DNA of 64,000 bases from Lysobacter sp. yr284 (GTDB lineage: Bacteria; Pseudomonadota; Gammaproteobacteria; Xanthomonadales; Xanthomonadaceae). The DNA lies in contig NZ_FNPT01000012.1 of NCBI RefSeq assembly GCF_900107375.1, positions 62,001 through 126,000 of the forward strand. The letters run 5' to 3'. Under the pieces are notes generated by a model, which saw only the letters and a list, made by a program, of their open reading frames with translations, did no database searches and was not told the origin of the DNA. A program made the translations under genes and the position numbers. This document shows positions 16,858 to 25,279 of the stretch, in pieces (position 1 is the first letter of the stretch; every line of letters begins with the position of its first letter).

Positions 16858-17568
16858 TTATGCGGCGCGCCGCGCCGCCAGCGACTCGGCGATGCCGATT
16901 TCGCCTTCGAACCGCCCCGCGCTGGTCGTCGGCCGCTGCTGCTCGATGGCGTGGGCGAAGCTCACCGCCGGGTCGGCTTCGAGTTGGTCGAACAGGCGCT
17001 GCAGGTTGGGATAGTCGCGGCGGTCGACCACGCTGTGGTACTTGGTCCAGCGCGCGATGCCGATGAAGTACGCGTCGGCCAGGGTGCGCCGCTGGCCCAG
17101 CAGCCAAGGCTTGTCGCCGAGCATGCGCTCGAGTTCCTGGTGGGCGCGGACCACGCGCGCGCGGCCGTACTCGGTCAGCGCGCGCCGGGTGTCGTCGTCG
17201 GACTCGTGTTCCAGCAGCCACCACAGCGACGCGAACGAATTGAAGAAGGTGGTGTTGAGGAAGGCCAGCATGCGGTTGAGCTGGTCGAACTCGCGCGTGC
17301 CCTGGGCGAACGAGAGGCCGGCCTCCAGCGTGCCCGGCAGGGCGCCGATGTGGTTGAGGATGGCGATGCTCTCGGCGAGGACGTCGCCGCGCGCGGTCGC
17401 CAGCGCCGGGGTCTCGCGGACCGGATTGATCGCGGCGAAGGCGTCGGTCTGCATGTCGTCGGGCATGTTCACCCGCGCCAGCCGGTAGGGCTGGCCGGAC
17501 CATTCCAGCGCGACGATGGCGCCGAACGAGCAACCGGACGGGACGCCGTAATAGAGGATCGGGGACAT
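16858..17568 (-). CDS. Glutathione S-transferase family protein
   Basis: About 236 residues. N-domain begins MSPILYYGVPSGCSFGAIVALEW, with the cis-Pro block RETPALAT and AESIAILNHIG. C-domain contains WLLGQRRTLADAYFIGI. The YYGVPSGCSFGA opening carries a Ser and Cys near the catalytic position, as in beta-class-like bacterial GSTs. GGAG lies just upstream of the ATG. It is divergent from a LysR regulator with a large palindrome between them, so LysR control is likely. Confidence 0.9.
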   Translation of the reverse strand: MSPILYYGVPSGCSFGAIVALEWSGQPYRLARVNMPDDMQTDAFAAINPVRETPALATARGDVLAESIAILNHIGALPGTLEAGLSFAQGTREFDQLNRMLAFLNTTFFNSFASLWWLLEHESDDDTRRALTEYGRARVVRAHQELERMLGDKPWLLGQRRTLADAYFIGIARWTKYHSVVDRRDYPNLQRLFDQLEADPAVSFAHAIEQQRPTTSAGRFEGEIGIAESLAARRAA

Positions 17569-17627
17569 GCTGGGCTCCTGGTGGCTTGAAGGCCGCGGTG
17601 TTCGCGGCGGGTGTGGCCACAGTAGGA

Positions 17628-17689
17628 GCGTGGACTTTGGTCGTGTAGTCGGCGGAAAGTAGACGCAAAGTCCACGCATGTGTACTTTC
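17628..17689. promoter_or_regulatory. Candidate LysR operator
   Basis: GCGTGGACTTTG (17628-17639) and CAAAGTCCACGC (17666-17677) are perfect 12-base inverted arms 26 bases apart. A second imperfect pair, GGAAAGTA near 17654 and TACTTTC near 17683, overlaps the right arm. This nested dyad in the GST/LysR intergenic space is typical of LysR recognition and activation sites. Confidence 0.7.
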
Positions 17690-17694
17690 GGCGC

Positions 17695-18582
17695 ATGTTG
17701 AACCTCAACGACCTCGTCCTGTTCGCCACCGCGGTGGAGAGCGGCGGTTTCGCCGCGGCCTCGCGCCGGCTCGGCGTGCCCAAGTCCACGATCAGCAAGC
17801 GCGTGGCCGCGCTCGAGGACGAGTTGGGCGTGCGCCTGATCCACCGCACCTCGCGCAGCTTCGTGCTGACCGACACCGGCCGCGATTTCCACGAACACGC
17901 GCGCGCGGCGCTGATCGAGACCGAGGCGGCCGAGAACGCGGTGCGCACGCGCGTCGCCGAACCCAGCGGCAAGGTCCGCATCACCTGCGGCGTGCCGACC
18001 GCGCAGGACTACCTGGCGCCGCACCTGCCGGCGCTGGCGCGCGCGTATCCGCGCCTGCAGGTCGAGATCGACGTCAGCGACCGCTTCGTCGACCTGGTCC
18101 AGGAGGGTTACGACATCGGCGTGCGCAGCCACTTCGCGCCGTTGCCGGATTCGGGCCTGATCCAGCGCCAGGCGGCGGTGGAGACGATCGTGCTGGTGGC
18201 GGCGCCGGCGTACCTGCAGGCGCGCGGCGCGCCGCAGTCGGCGCGGGAACTGGACGGGCACGACGGCCTGCTGACCGGGCCGGGCAACACGGCCTGGACG
18301 CTGCGCGAGGACGGCGGCGACAGCCTCGTGGCGACGCCGCGCGCGCGCATGGTCGCCAACGAAGGCCGCGTGCTCGCCGCGGCGGCGGTCGCGGGGCTCG
18401 GGATCGCCGTGTTGCCCGAGCGCTTGTGCGCGGCCGAACTCGGCGACGGGCGCCTGCTGCGGGTATTGCCGACGTGGAACGCGGGCAGGGTGACCACGAG
18501 CCTGTTGATGCCGCACCGGCGCGGGCAGTTGCCGGGCGTGCGGGCGACGGTCGAATTCCTGGTCGAGTGCTTGTCGCGGTAA
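17695..18582 (+). CDS. LysR-family transcriptional regulator
   Basis: About 295 residues. N-terminal winged helix LNDLVLFATAVESGGFAAASRRLG, then VPKSTISKRVAALEDELGVRL. The effector-binding domain follows, with LQVEIDVSDRFVDLVQEGYDIGVR. The last pattern and the domain lengths resemble the CrgA/DsdC-type branch that often controls a divergent detoxification gene. The ATG giving the canonical short N-terminus was chosen. Divergent from the GST gene. Confidence 0.92.
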   Translation: MLNLNDLVLFATAVESGGFAAASRRLGVPKSTISKRVAALEDELGVRLIHRTSRSFVLTDTGRDFHEHARAALIETEAAENAVRTRVAEPSGKVRITCGVPTAQDYLAPHLPALARAYPRLQVEIDVSDRFVDLVQEGYDIGVRSHFAPLPDSGLIQRQAAVETIVLVAAPAYLQARGAPQSARELDGHDGLLTGPGNTAWTLREDGGDSLVATPRARMVANEGRVLAAAAVAGLGIAVLPERLCAAELGDGRLLRVLPTWNAGRVTTSLLMPHRRGQLPGVRATVEFLVECLSR

Positions 18583-18639
18583 CGGCGGGACGCTTGAGCC
18601 GCGATGCTTTTCCGTGCGGGGCTGCGCAGCGATCTGGAA

Positions 18640-18726
18640 CAAAAGCAGTCGGGCCTGAAGGCCCTCCCACAAGGGCGGCCGATGCAAGGCGGCTGTTGTG
18701 GGAGGGCCTTCAGGCCCGACGCTCTG
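18640..18726. repeat. Dispersed palindromic repeat, copy 3
   Basis: Inverted pair GTCGGGCCTGAAGGCCCTCC / GGAGGGCCTTCAGGCCCGAC separated by about 30 bases, at the 3' ends of two convergent genes. Confidence 0.88.
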
Positions 18727-18752
18727 CGCCCAACTCGCCGCGATGCGCCGCC

Positions 18753-19229
18753 TCAGTCGTCCGCATCCTCCGCCACCGCGATCGCCAGCCCGCGCTTGAC
18801 CAGGCTCAGCGCGACGTTGGTGGTGAACCGGCGCACGTTCGGATTCTCCGCCACCAGCCGCAGCATCAACGCGTCGAAGGCCTCGGTGTCGGGCGTGGCC
18901 ACCACCAGCACGAAGTCGGCCTCGCCGGTGACGTAGAACGCCTGCTGCACCTGCGTGCAGTCGGCCAGCCAGCGGCGCAGTTGCGCCAGCAGTTCCGGCC
19001 GCTCGCGCTCGACCTGCAGCGAGACCAGGAAGAAGGTCGGCTTGCCGACCTGCCTGGGATCGAGCACCGCCGCGTGGCGCTGGATCACCCCGGCCTCGCG
19101 CAGCCGCCGCAGCCGGCGCTGGATCGCCGACGGCGACAAGGCCACCTGCTCGGCCAGGCGCTCGGCGGTCTGGTCGGCGTCGTCCTGCACCAGGTTGAGC
19201 AATCGGCGGTCGAAGCGGTCGAGTTTCAT
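18753..19229 (-). CDS. Lrp/AsnC-family transcriptional regulator
   Basis: About 158 residues. The N-terminal helix-turn-helix LDRFDRRLLNLVQDDADQTAERLAEQ, then LSPSAIQRRLRRLREAGVI is followed by a RAM effector domain (VTGEADFVLVVATPDTEAFD). These regulators usually sense amino acids and form octamers. An ATG three codons upstream is also possible. No obvious target gene is adjacent apart from the divergent GST. Confidence 0.92.
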   Translation of the reverse strand: MKLDRFDRRLLNLVQDDADQTAERLAEQVALSPSAIQRRLRRLREAGVIQRHAAVLDPRQVGKPTFFLVSLQVERERPELLAQLRRWLADCTQVQQAFYVTGEADFVLVVATPDTEAFDALMLRLVAENPNVRRFTTNVALSLVKRGLAIAVAEDADD

Positions 19230-19376
19230 GGCCGCCATCTTAGGGCCGCCGTGGTTGCCGGGGCGCGGCGCTTAGCGCGGATCGGCGCCGGAAAACCGCG
19301 CGCAGGCGGCGGCGGACGCGGCGCAAACGCGCGGCCGCGCCGTTAGCCTGATGCGCCCGCCATCGCCGGAGGCGCC

Positions 19377-19994
19377 ATGCGCCTGCTATACCAGACCCAC
19401 TCGCCGTTCGCCCGCAAAGCCCTGGTGTTCGCCCTGGAGGCCGGCTTGGGCGAGCGCATCGAGGTCGTCCACCACGAGACCAGCCCGACCCTGCGCAACG
19501 AGGCGGTGTATGCGCAGAACCCGCTCGGCAAGGTGCCGGTGCTGCTGCGCCCGGGACAGGCGCCGATCTTCGACTCCGATGTGATCTGCGCCTATCTGGA
19601 CACCCTGCACGCCGGTGCGCCGTTGATTCCGGCCGACGGCGAAGCGCGCTGGCAGGCGCTGAAGTTGCAGGCGATCGGGCAGGGCCTGGCCGACACCGGG
19701 ATCAAGCTACGCTGGGAAACCGTGCGCCGGCCCGAGGCATTGCGTTATGAAGCCTTGGGCATCGGCTACGCGCACAAGCTGGTCGAGAGCTACGACTGGC
19801 TGGAGCGCGAGCTCGATACCGAGTCGCCGCTGCATGTCGGCCATATCGCGGTAGCGACCGCGTTGAGCTGGCTGGCGTTTCGTGAGCTGCCCGACTTCCG
19901 CGCCGGCCGGCCGCGGTTGGCGGCGTGGCAGGACGCGTTCGAGCGACGCGCCTCGATGCGCGCGACGCCGCTGTCGGGACAAACCCACGACTGA
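19377..19994 (+). CDS. Glutathione S-transferase family protein
   Basis: About 205 residues. MRLLYQTHSPFARKALVFAL is the thioredoxin-like start with a Ser at the catalytic position. NPLGKVPVLL supplies the cis-Pro and DSDVICAYLD the Glu/Asp-Ser glutathione contact. C-terminal helical domain with GHIAVATALSWLAFREL. Third GST of this window; sequence divergence from the other two argues against recent duplication. Confidence 0.9.
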   Translation: MRLLYQTHSPFARKALVFALEAGLGERIEVVHHETSPTLRNEAVYAQNPLGKVPVLLRPGQAPIFDSDVICAYLDTLHAGAPLIPADGEARWQALKLQAIGQGLADTGIKLRWETVRRPEALRYEALGIGYAHKLVESYDWLERELDTESPLHVGHIAVATALSWLAFRELPDFRAGRPRLAAWQDAFERRASMRATPLSGQTHD

Positions 19995-20017
19995 GCGGCG
20001 CGAAAGCCCAGGTTCCA

Positions 20018-20186
20018 GGCCCTGTGCGAGGGCCGTCAGGCCCGAGGCTTTGCGCTCCGACGCGGCACAGCGACCTGAGCCAAAAGCGTCGGGGCTGAAG
20101 CCCCTCCCACAAGAGCCGGCCGGCGCATCGGTAATGCTTTTGTGGGAGGGCCTTCAGGCCCGACGCTTTCCGCTCCGACGCGACAC
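20018..20186. repeat. Dispersed palindromic repeat, copy 4
   Basis: Three half-sites: a decayed GGCCGTCAGGCCCGAGGC, then GTCGGGGCTGAAGCCCCTCC and the inverted GGAGGGCCTTCAGGCCCGAC. They are separated by the usual CTCCGACGCG-type spacer. Between convergent genes. Confidence 0.85.
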
Positions 20187-20225
20187 AGCGCCCCGAGCCG
20201 ACAACCGCGGGACCGAACGCCGCGC

Positions 20226-21071
20226 CTATTCGCGCGCCCGATCCAGATGCGCGAGCGAGCGCTCCGGCGGCCCGAACAACTGCCCCAGCGCGCCGCGCAG
20301 CCCGCGCGCGCGCCAGGCGTCGGCGAACATCGCGATCCATTCGTGGAAGGTCAGCCGGATCGGGTTGTGGCTGCGGATCTGGCCGACGATGCCGTACTCG
20401 CACGGCGTCGTCGCGTCCTCTTCGACGTAGCTGCCGAACAGCTTGTCCCAGACGATCAGCACGCCGGCGTAGTTGCGGTCGATGTACTGCGGATTGCGCG
20501 CGTGGTGGACGCGGTGGTGCGAGGGCGTGTTGAAGACCTTTTCCAGCCAGCCCAGCTTGCCCACCGCTTCGGTGTGGACGAAGAACTGGAAGGCGAGGTT
20601 GATCGCCACCACCGCCACGATGTGCTTGGGCGCAAAGCCGATCCACGCCAGCGGCAGCCAGAACACCCACATGCCCGAGATCGGATAGGTCAGGCTCTGA
20701 CGGAACGCGGTGGACAGGTTCAAGCGTTCCGACGAGTGATGGGTGACGTGCGAGGCCCACAGCCAGCGCACGCGGTGGCTGGCGCGGTGGAACCAGTAGT
20801 AGAAGAAGTCCTGCGCCACGAACAGCGCGGCGATGGTCCACAGCGAGGCCGGCAGGTCGAACAGGCGGTGGGCGTAGACCGCGTAGTACAGGCCGATCAC
20901 CAGCAGCCAGGCGATCGCGTCGCTGGCCTGGTGCATCAGCGCCAGCGCCGCGTTCGACATGGTGTCGCGCAGGCTGTACTGGCCGGGACGGCGCTTGCGC
21001 CAGTACCACGCCTCCAGCCCGATCAGGCCCAGGAACACCGGCGCCAGCGCCAGCAGGATCCACTCTTCCAT
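20226..21071 (-). CDS. Sterol desaturase / fatty acid hydroxylase superfamily membrane protein
   Basis: About 281 residues with at least four hydrophobic segments and the His clusters of the superfamily: WFHRASHRVRWLWASHVTHHSS, FVHTEAVG and TPSHHRVHHARNP. Members hydroxylate or desaturate membrane lipids using a di-iron centre in the inner membrane; the substrate is unknown. The start overlaps the stop of the SRPBCC gene upstream (ATGA), so a lipid-binding SRPBCC protein and a lipid-modifying enzyme are co-translated, which hints at a joint pathway. Confidence 0.9.
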   Translation of the reverse strand: MEEWILLALAPVFLGLIGLEAWYWRKRRPGQYSLRDTMSNAALALMHQASDAIAWLLVIGLYYAVYAHRLFDLPASLWTIAALFVAQDFFYYWFHRASHRVRWLWASHVTHHSSERLNLSTAFRQSLTYPISGMWVFWLPLAWIGFAPKHIVAVVAINLAFQFFVHTEAVGKLGWLEKVFNTPSHHRVHHARNPQYIDRNYAGVLIVWDKLFGSYVEEDATTPCEYGIVGQIRSHNPIRLTFHEWIAMFADAWRARGLRGALGQLFGPPERSLAHLDRARE

Positions 21072-21568
21072 CAGCTGCGCTCCTTGCGCCAGGCGCCTTC
21101 CAGGGCCTGCGCCATGCGTTCCAGGCAGCGCCGCATCGCCGCGCGCATGCAGCCGCGCAGCAGCGGCGCGGCCAGCGGCCAGGCCAGCGGCGAGGTCAGT
21201 TCGAAGTCGTAGCGCCAGGCGACGCGGGTGGCGTCGGCGCCGTCGCCGCGGTCGGCCTGGAATTCCCAGCGCGCGTGGCCCGCGCGCGCCAGCCAGGCCA
21301 GCGGCGGGCGCAGCCCGTCGAGGGTGTAGGCGTGCAGGTGCGGCGGCTCCAGCGCGGTGATGCGCTCCATCAGCCGCGAGCCGTCGCTGCTTTCCAGCGA
21401 ACGCAGCGCGCCGACCGCGGGCGGCGCCAGCGGGGTGATGCGGGTGAGCGCCGGGATCGGGCCGTAGCCGGGGAACAGGGCGGGGAAGCGTTCGCTGTCG
21501 AGCGCCAACGCGAACACCGCCTCGGGCGGCGCGTCGATGCGGCGTTCGGCGGTCAGGGACAGGCGCAT
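21071..21568 (-). CDS. SRPBCC-fold protein
   Basis: About 165 residues beginning MRLSLTAERRIDAPPEAVFALALD, the typical opening of polyketide-cyclase/SRPBCC proteins. ARWEFQADRGDGADATRVAWRYDFEL and a C-terminal amphipathic helix follow. Predicted to bind a hydrophobic ligand. First gene of a two-gene operon with the sterol-desaturase-family gene. Confidence 0.82.
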   Translation of the reverse strand: MRLSLTAERRIDAPPEAVFALALDSERFPALFPGYGPIPALTRITPLAPPAVGALRSLESSDGSRLMERITALEPPHLHAYTLDGLRPPLAWLARAGHARWEFQADRGDGADATRVAWRYDFELTSPLAWPLAAPLLRGCMRAAMRRCLERMAQALEGAWRKERS

Positions 21569-21731
21569 GGGGCGAGTCTAGGAGCGGTCCCGGAGGCTGT
21601 CCACACGCCTGCGTACGTTTTGTCGGGCAGGCAGGTTTCCGCCCTTGTCCGTATCCACCCGACGCGCCCGCCAAATCGCATTACCCGCGGCGCGGCGGCT
21701 CACGGCGCCCGTGGCGCCGAAACCGCCGGCC

Positions 21732-22418
21732 TCACGCCTGCGCCAGCCACGCCTGCGCCAACTCCGGCACCGTCGCCACCGCGGTGCCGCGCAGGAAGCG
21801 GTACGCGTCCGGCACCTCCTGCTGATCCGGCGAGACGAACACGCGTTCGGCCCCGGCCGGCGCGTAGTCGACCAGCCCGGCCGCCGGCCACACGGTCAGC
21901 GAGGTGCCGATCGCCAGGACCTTGTCGGCCTCGGCGAAGTGCTGCGCCGACTCGCGCAGGTGGCGCACGTTCTCGCCGAACCAGACCACGTCCGGACGCA
22001 GCTGGCTGCCCAGTTCGCACAGGTCGCCGATCTCGATCAGCGCGCCGGTCATCGGGTAGATGCGCGAGTCGTCGGCGCTGCTGCGCGCCTTGAGGATCTC
22101 GCCGTGCACGTGCAGCACCTGGCTGGAACCGGCGCGTTCGTGCAGGTCGTCGATGTTCTGGGTGATCACCACCACCCGGTACTTGTCTTCGAGCCGGGCG
22201 ATGGCCGCGTGCGCGGCATTGGGCTGCGCGGCCAACACGCCGAGTCGGCGCTCGTTGTAGAAGCGCAGCACGGTGGCCGGATCGCGCCGCCAGCCCTCGG
22301 GCGAGGCCACGTCCTGAAGCCGGTGCTCGTGCCACAGGCCGCCCATGTCGCGGAAGGTCTTGAGCCCGCTCTCGGCGCTGACCCCGGCGCCGGTGAACAC
22401 TACGATCTTGGGTTTCAT
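21732..22418 (-). CDS. cobB: Sir2-family NAD-dependent protein deacylase, zinc-site-less type
   Basis: About 228 residues. GAGVSAESGLKTFRD (NAD pocket), TQNIDDLHERAG and the catalytic His in LHVHGEI are intact, as are VVWFGE and IGTSLTVWPAAG. It removes acyl groups from lysines and releases nicotinamide and O-acyl-ADP-ribose. Odd: the only cysteine is in GDLCELGSQLRP, so the four-Cys zinc site of classical sirtuins is absent. A zinc-less GSQLRP-type branch exists as far as I recall, so activity is still expected. Confidence 0.9.
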   Translation of the reverse strand: MKPKIVVFTGAGVSAESGLKTFRDMGGLWHEHRLQDVASPEGWRRDPATVLRFYNERRLGVLAAQPNAAHAAIARLEDKYRVVVITQNIDDLHERAGSSQVLHVHGEILKARSSADDSRIYPMTGALIEIGDLCELGSQLRPDVVWFGENVRHLRESAQHFAEADKVLAIGTSLTVWPAAGLVDYAPAGAERVFVSPDQQEVPDAYRFLRGTAVATVPELAQAWLAQA

Positions 22419-22571
22419 GCGGTGGCCGTCCCTGCAAGCGAAAAACGCGACCGTGGGGGGCGCGTTTCAACCATAGCGCGGCATGGCGCATCTGCCCATG
22501 CCGCCGGTCCGCGATCGATGGCCGGCGCGCGAAGCGATGCCTATGATCGAACCGGACCGCAGGAGAGCCGC

Positions 22572-24092
22572 ATGAATTTCCGTTGCTGGACGCTGGGCGT
22601 GGGCCTGGGATTGACGGCGCTGGCGCCGGCCTGGGCCGGGTCGGCCGACGCACCGGCGGGGCGCTATCTGGTTCGCGACGTCACCGTCGTCCCGGTCGAT
22701 ACCGACGAAGTGCTGGCCCATCGCAACGTATTGATCGAGGGCGGGCGGATCGCGCGGATCGCGCCGGCCGGCCGGCGCCTGCGCGCGGGGACGGCGGTGG
22801 TGGTGGACGGGCGCGGCAAGTACCTGGTTCCCGGCTTCGTCGACGCGCACGTGCATATCGCCACCGAAGGCGCGATCCGCGACAGCAAGGACCCGGCGAT
22901 CAGCGGCCTGGACCTCGGCGGCGGGCACGACTACGACCGCCAGGCGATGCTGGTCTTGCTCAAGGCCGGGGTGACCGGCGCGGCCAACCTCGGCGGCAGT
23001 GCCGGCGGCGACGAAGACCTGCTGCGCCTGCGCGGCGAGATCGACGCCGGCCGCGAGATCGGCCCCAAGCTCTACGTCGGCAAGCGCATCAACGGCCCGC
23101 GCGCGGCGGTCGCCGCGCAGCCCGGCGGCCAGCCGGTGCCGGCGTCCAGGCCGGAGGCGCCGACCACCGCCGCCGACGGCATCGCCGCGGTGCGGCGCGC
23201 GCGCGAACGCGGCTACGACTTCATCAAGCCCTACCAGTTCCTCAATCGGCAGACGTATCTGGCCGTGGTCGAAGAGGCCAGGCGCCAGGGCTTCATCACC
23301 ACCGGCCACCTGCCCGAACTGGGCTGCGCGAGCTGCGCCGACCGCGCCTTCGCCTTCGCCCACCCGATGACCAACATCGCCCACAGCGAAGAACTGGCGC
23401 GCTTCGCCCGCATCGGCAGCGACCTCGCCCCGGCCGATATCGAGACCCTGGCGCAGGCGGTGGCCGACAGCGGCGCGTCGGTGACGCCGACCCTGGTCAC
23501 CCTGCGGACCATCGTCGCGATGTACGTGCAGCGCGAAGTGCCGGCGGTGCCGGACGGCTGGCAGGACACGGTCGATCCGGTGACGAAACTGGACTGGGCG
23601 GCGCCGGCCAACCGATACCTGAGCCAGGCGTTCCGCGGTCAGGAGGGCGCCGACCGTTTCTCCGCCGGCTACGACTTCGCCCGCGTGCTGACGCGTGCGC
23701 TGTGGAAGCGCGGGGTGCCGCTGACCGTCGGCACCGACGCGGCGCTGCCGGGGCTGGCGTTCGGCGTGTCGGTGCGGCAGGAGATGGTCGAATTGCGCGA
23801 GATCGGCCTGAGCCCGCTGGAAGTATTGCGCGCGGCGTCGCTCAACGCCCACCGGCTGTTCGATCCGCAGGCCGGCAGCGGCGCGGTGCGCGAAGGCGAG
23901 CGCGCCGACCTGGTGCTGCTCGATGCCGATCCGCTGGCCGACATCCACAACGTGGGCAAGGTCGCCGGCGTGTTCGCGCAGGGACGCTGGCTGTCGATCG
24001 GCGAGATCGACCGGCGGCTGGCCGAAGGCGAGGCGTTCGAGCGCGGCTTGCAGCGCCAGATCGAGCGAGGCAAGGCCGCCGGGACGAAGTGA
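22572..24092 (+). CDS. Exported amidohydrolase-family protein
   Basis: About 506 residues with signal peptide (LGVGLGLTALAPAWAG) and AGGAG ribosome site. The metal-dependent hydrolase barrel shows VDAHVHIA (first metal His pair), a Lys in YDFIKPYQF that may be the bridging ligand, TTGHLPEL, NIAHSEE and VGTDAALPG (catalytic Asp). The C-terminal strand block GAVREGERADLVLLDADPL is the usual composite domain. Likely hydrolyses an amide or peptide-like substrate in the periplasm, as exported imidazolonepropionase/prolidase-like members do; the substrate is unknown. Confidence 0.88.
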   Translation: MNFRCWTLGVGLGLTALAPAWAGSADAPAGRYLVRDVTVVPVDTDEVLAHRNVLIEGGRIARIAPAGRRLRAGTAVVVDGRGKYLVPGFVDAHVHIATEGAIRDSKDPAISGLDLGGGHDYDRQAMLVLLKAGVTGAANLGGSAGGDEDLLRLRGEIDAGREIGPKLYVGKRINGPRAAVAAQPGGQPVPASRPEAPTTAADGIAAVRRARERGYDFIKPYQFLNRQTYLAVVEEARRQGFITTGHLPELGCASCADRAFAFAHPMTNIAHSEELARFARIGSDLAPADIETLAQAVADSGASVTPTLVTLRTIVAMYVQREVPAVPDGWQDTVDPVTKLDWAAPANRYLSQAFRGQEGADRFSAGYDFARVLTRALWKRGVPLTVGTDAALPGLAFGVSVRQEMVELREIGLSPLEVLRAASLNAHRLFDPQAGSGAVREGERADLVLLDADPLADIHNVGKVAGVFAQGRWLSIGEIDRRLAEGEAFERGLQRQIERGKAAGTK

Positions 24093-24144
24093 CGCGGCAG
24101 GCGGACGGTCGCGGCGGTTCGGTGCCGGCGCGTCCGGCCGGGCT

Positions 24145-25071
24145 TCACAACGCCGCCGCCAGCGCCTGCTCGACGTCGACCGCCCAGGCGCAGCCGTCCG
24201 CATACGCGTACAGCGTGTCGCCGCGCCCGTCGACGCGTTCCGGGCGCAGCGGCGCGCCGTCCTCGCGTTGCAGCTCGAAGCGCGCGAGTTCGCTGCACCG
24301 GCCGTCGCCGTCGAGGCGGAACAGCGCGGCTTCGCGGCCGCGCCTGGGATTGCGGTACATCAGCGCATGGCGTCGCTGCACCGCCACCGCGCAGGCGCCG
24401 TCGAACGGCGGCCGCCACTGGCCGGCGATGCGCCGCTCGCGCAGCAGCACCAGGGCGAACTCGGTGTAGTAGTACAGCCAGGTTTGGCGTTCGTCGGCGA
24501 CGTTGAGCGCGTAACAGTCGCAGATCGTGTCGAGCCCGTCCTGCGGCTGGAACTGGAAGGTGTTCGCGCCGTGCGCGTCCCACGCGGCCAGGCCGCAGGC
24601 CGAGACCGGGTCGTCGCCGAACACGCCCTCGTCGAAGTAGCCGGTCCAGATCGCGCCGCGCGCGGTGGTCTGCAGGTGCCCGATGCCATCGCCCAGGGCG
24701 AACTCGCGCAGGCGTCGTCCATCGCGCGAATACACCCGGCCGTTGGCGCGGCCGGCGCTGCCGCCGGAACGCGCGCAGGCCAGCAACAGGTCGTCGCCGA
24801 GCGGCTGCAGCGCGTGCACGTTGTAGCGTTCGCCGACGATGCGCAGGTCGAGCACGCACCGGCCGTCGAGCCAGGCGCGGGCGCGGTAGTCCTGCGGCTG
24901 GGCCGGATTGATCTTCGGATAGCTCGGGCCGGGTCGCGTGGTGCGGTACTCCAGCGGCTTGAGCGCGTGCAGCGCGTACAGCGCGCGATCGGGACCGGCG
25001 CCGAAGGCGACCAGGGCGCCCGGGCCGGCGTCGAGGTCGGCGAGCAGGCGGGCGGGCAAGGGGCGGATCAT
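24145..25071 (-). CDS. Hypothetical protein, possibly beta-propeller-like
   Basis: About 308 residues, soluble, no signal peptide. It has repeated strand-turn patterns such as NVHALQPLGDDLLLACAR, GHLQTTARGAIWTGYFDEGVF and DTICDCYALNVADERQTWL. I do not recognise the family. The ATG preceding MIRPLPARLLADLD was chosen; longer frames are Arg/Pro-rich noise. Divergent from the MESH1-like gene. Confidence 0.7.
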   Translation of the reverse strand: MIRPLPARLLADLDAGPGALVAFGAGPDRALYALHALKPLEYRTTRPGPSYPKINPAQPQDYRARAWLDGRCVLDLRIVGERYNVHALQPLGDDLLLACARSGGSAGRANGRVYSRDGRRLREFALGDGIGHLQTTARGAIWTGYFDEGVFGDDPVSACGLAAWDAHGANTFQFQPQDGLDTICDCYALNVADERQTWLYYYTEFALVLLRERRIAGQWRPPFDGACAVAVQRRHALMYRNPRRGREAALFRLDGDGRCSELARFELQREDGAPLRPERVDGRGDTLYAYADGCAWAVDVEQALAAAL

Positions 25072-25279
25072 GCGGCGGCTCGGTGCCTGGGGCGCGGCCA
25101 TGGTACCCGCGGCGGCGGCCGTCCGCGGCGGCGCTGCGCTACAATGGCCGCGCAGCCGCAACGGCTGCGTCCCGCGGCGCATCGCCGCACGCCCCCCCCG
25201 CATCGTTCGTCTCGCGCCGCCCCTGGCCGCGCGCGGCCGGCGGCTGGGCGGGCCTGCAGGGGCCTCATCAGGAGCACGC

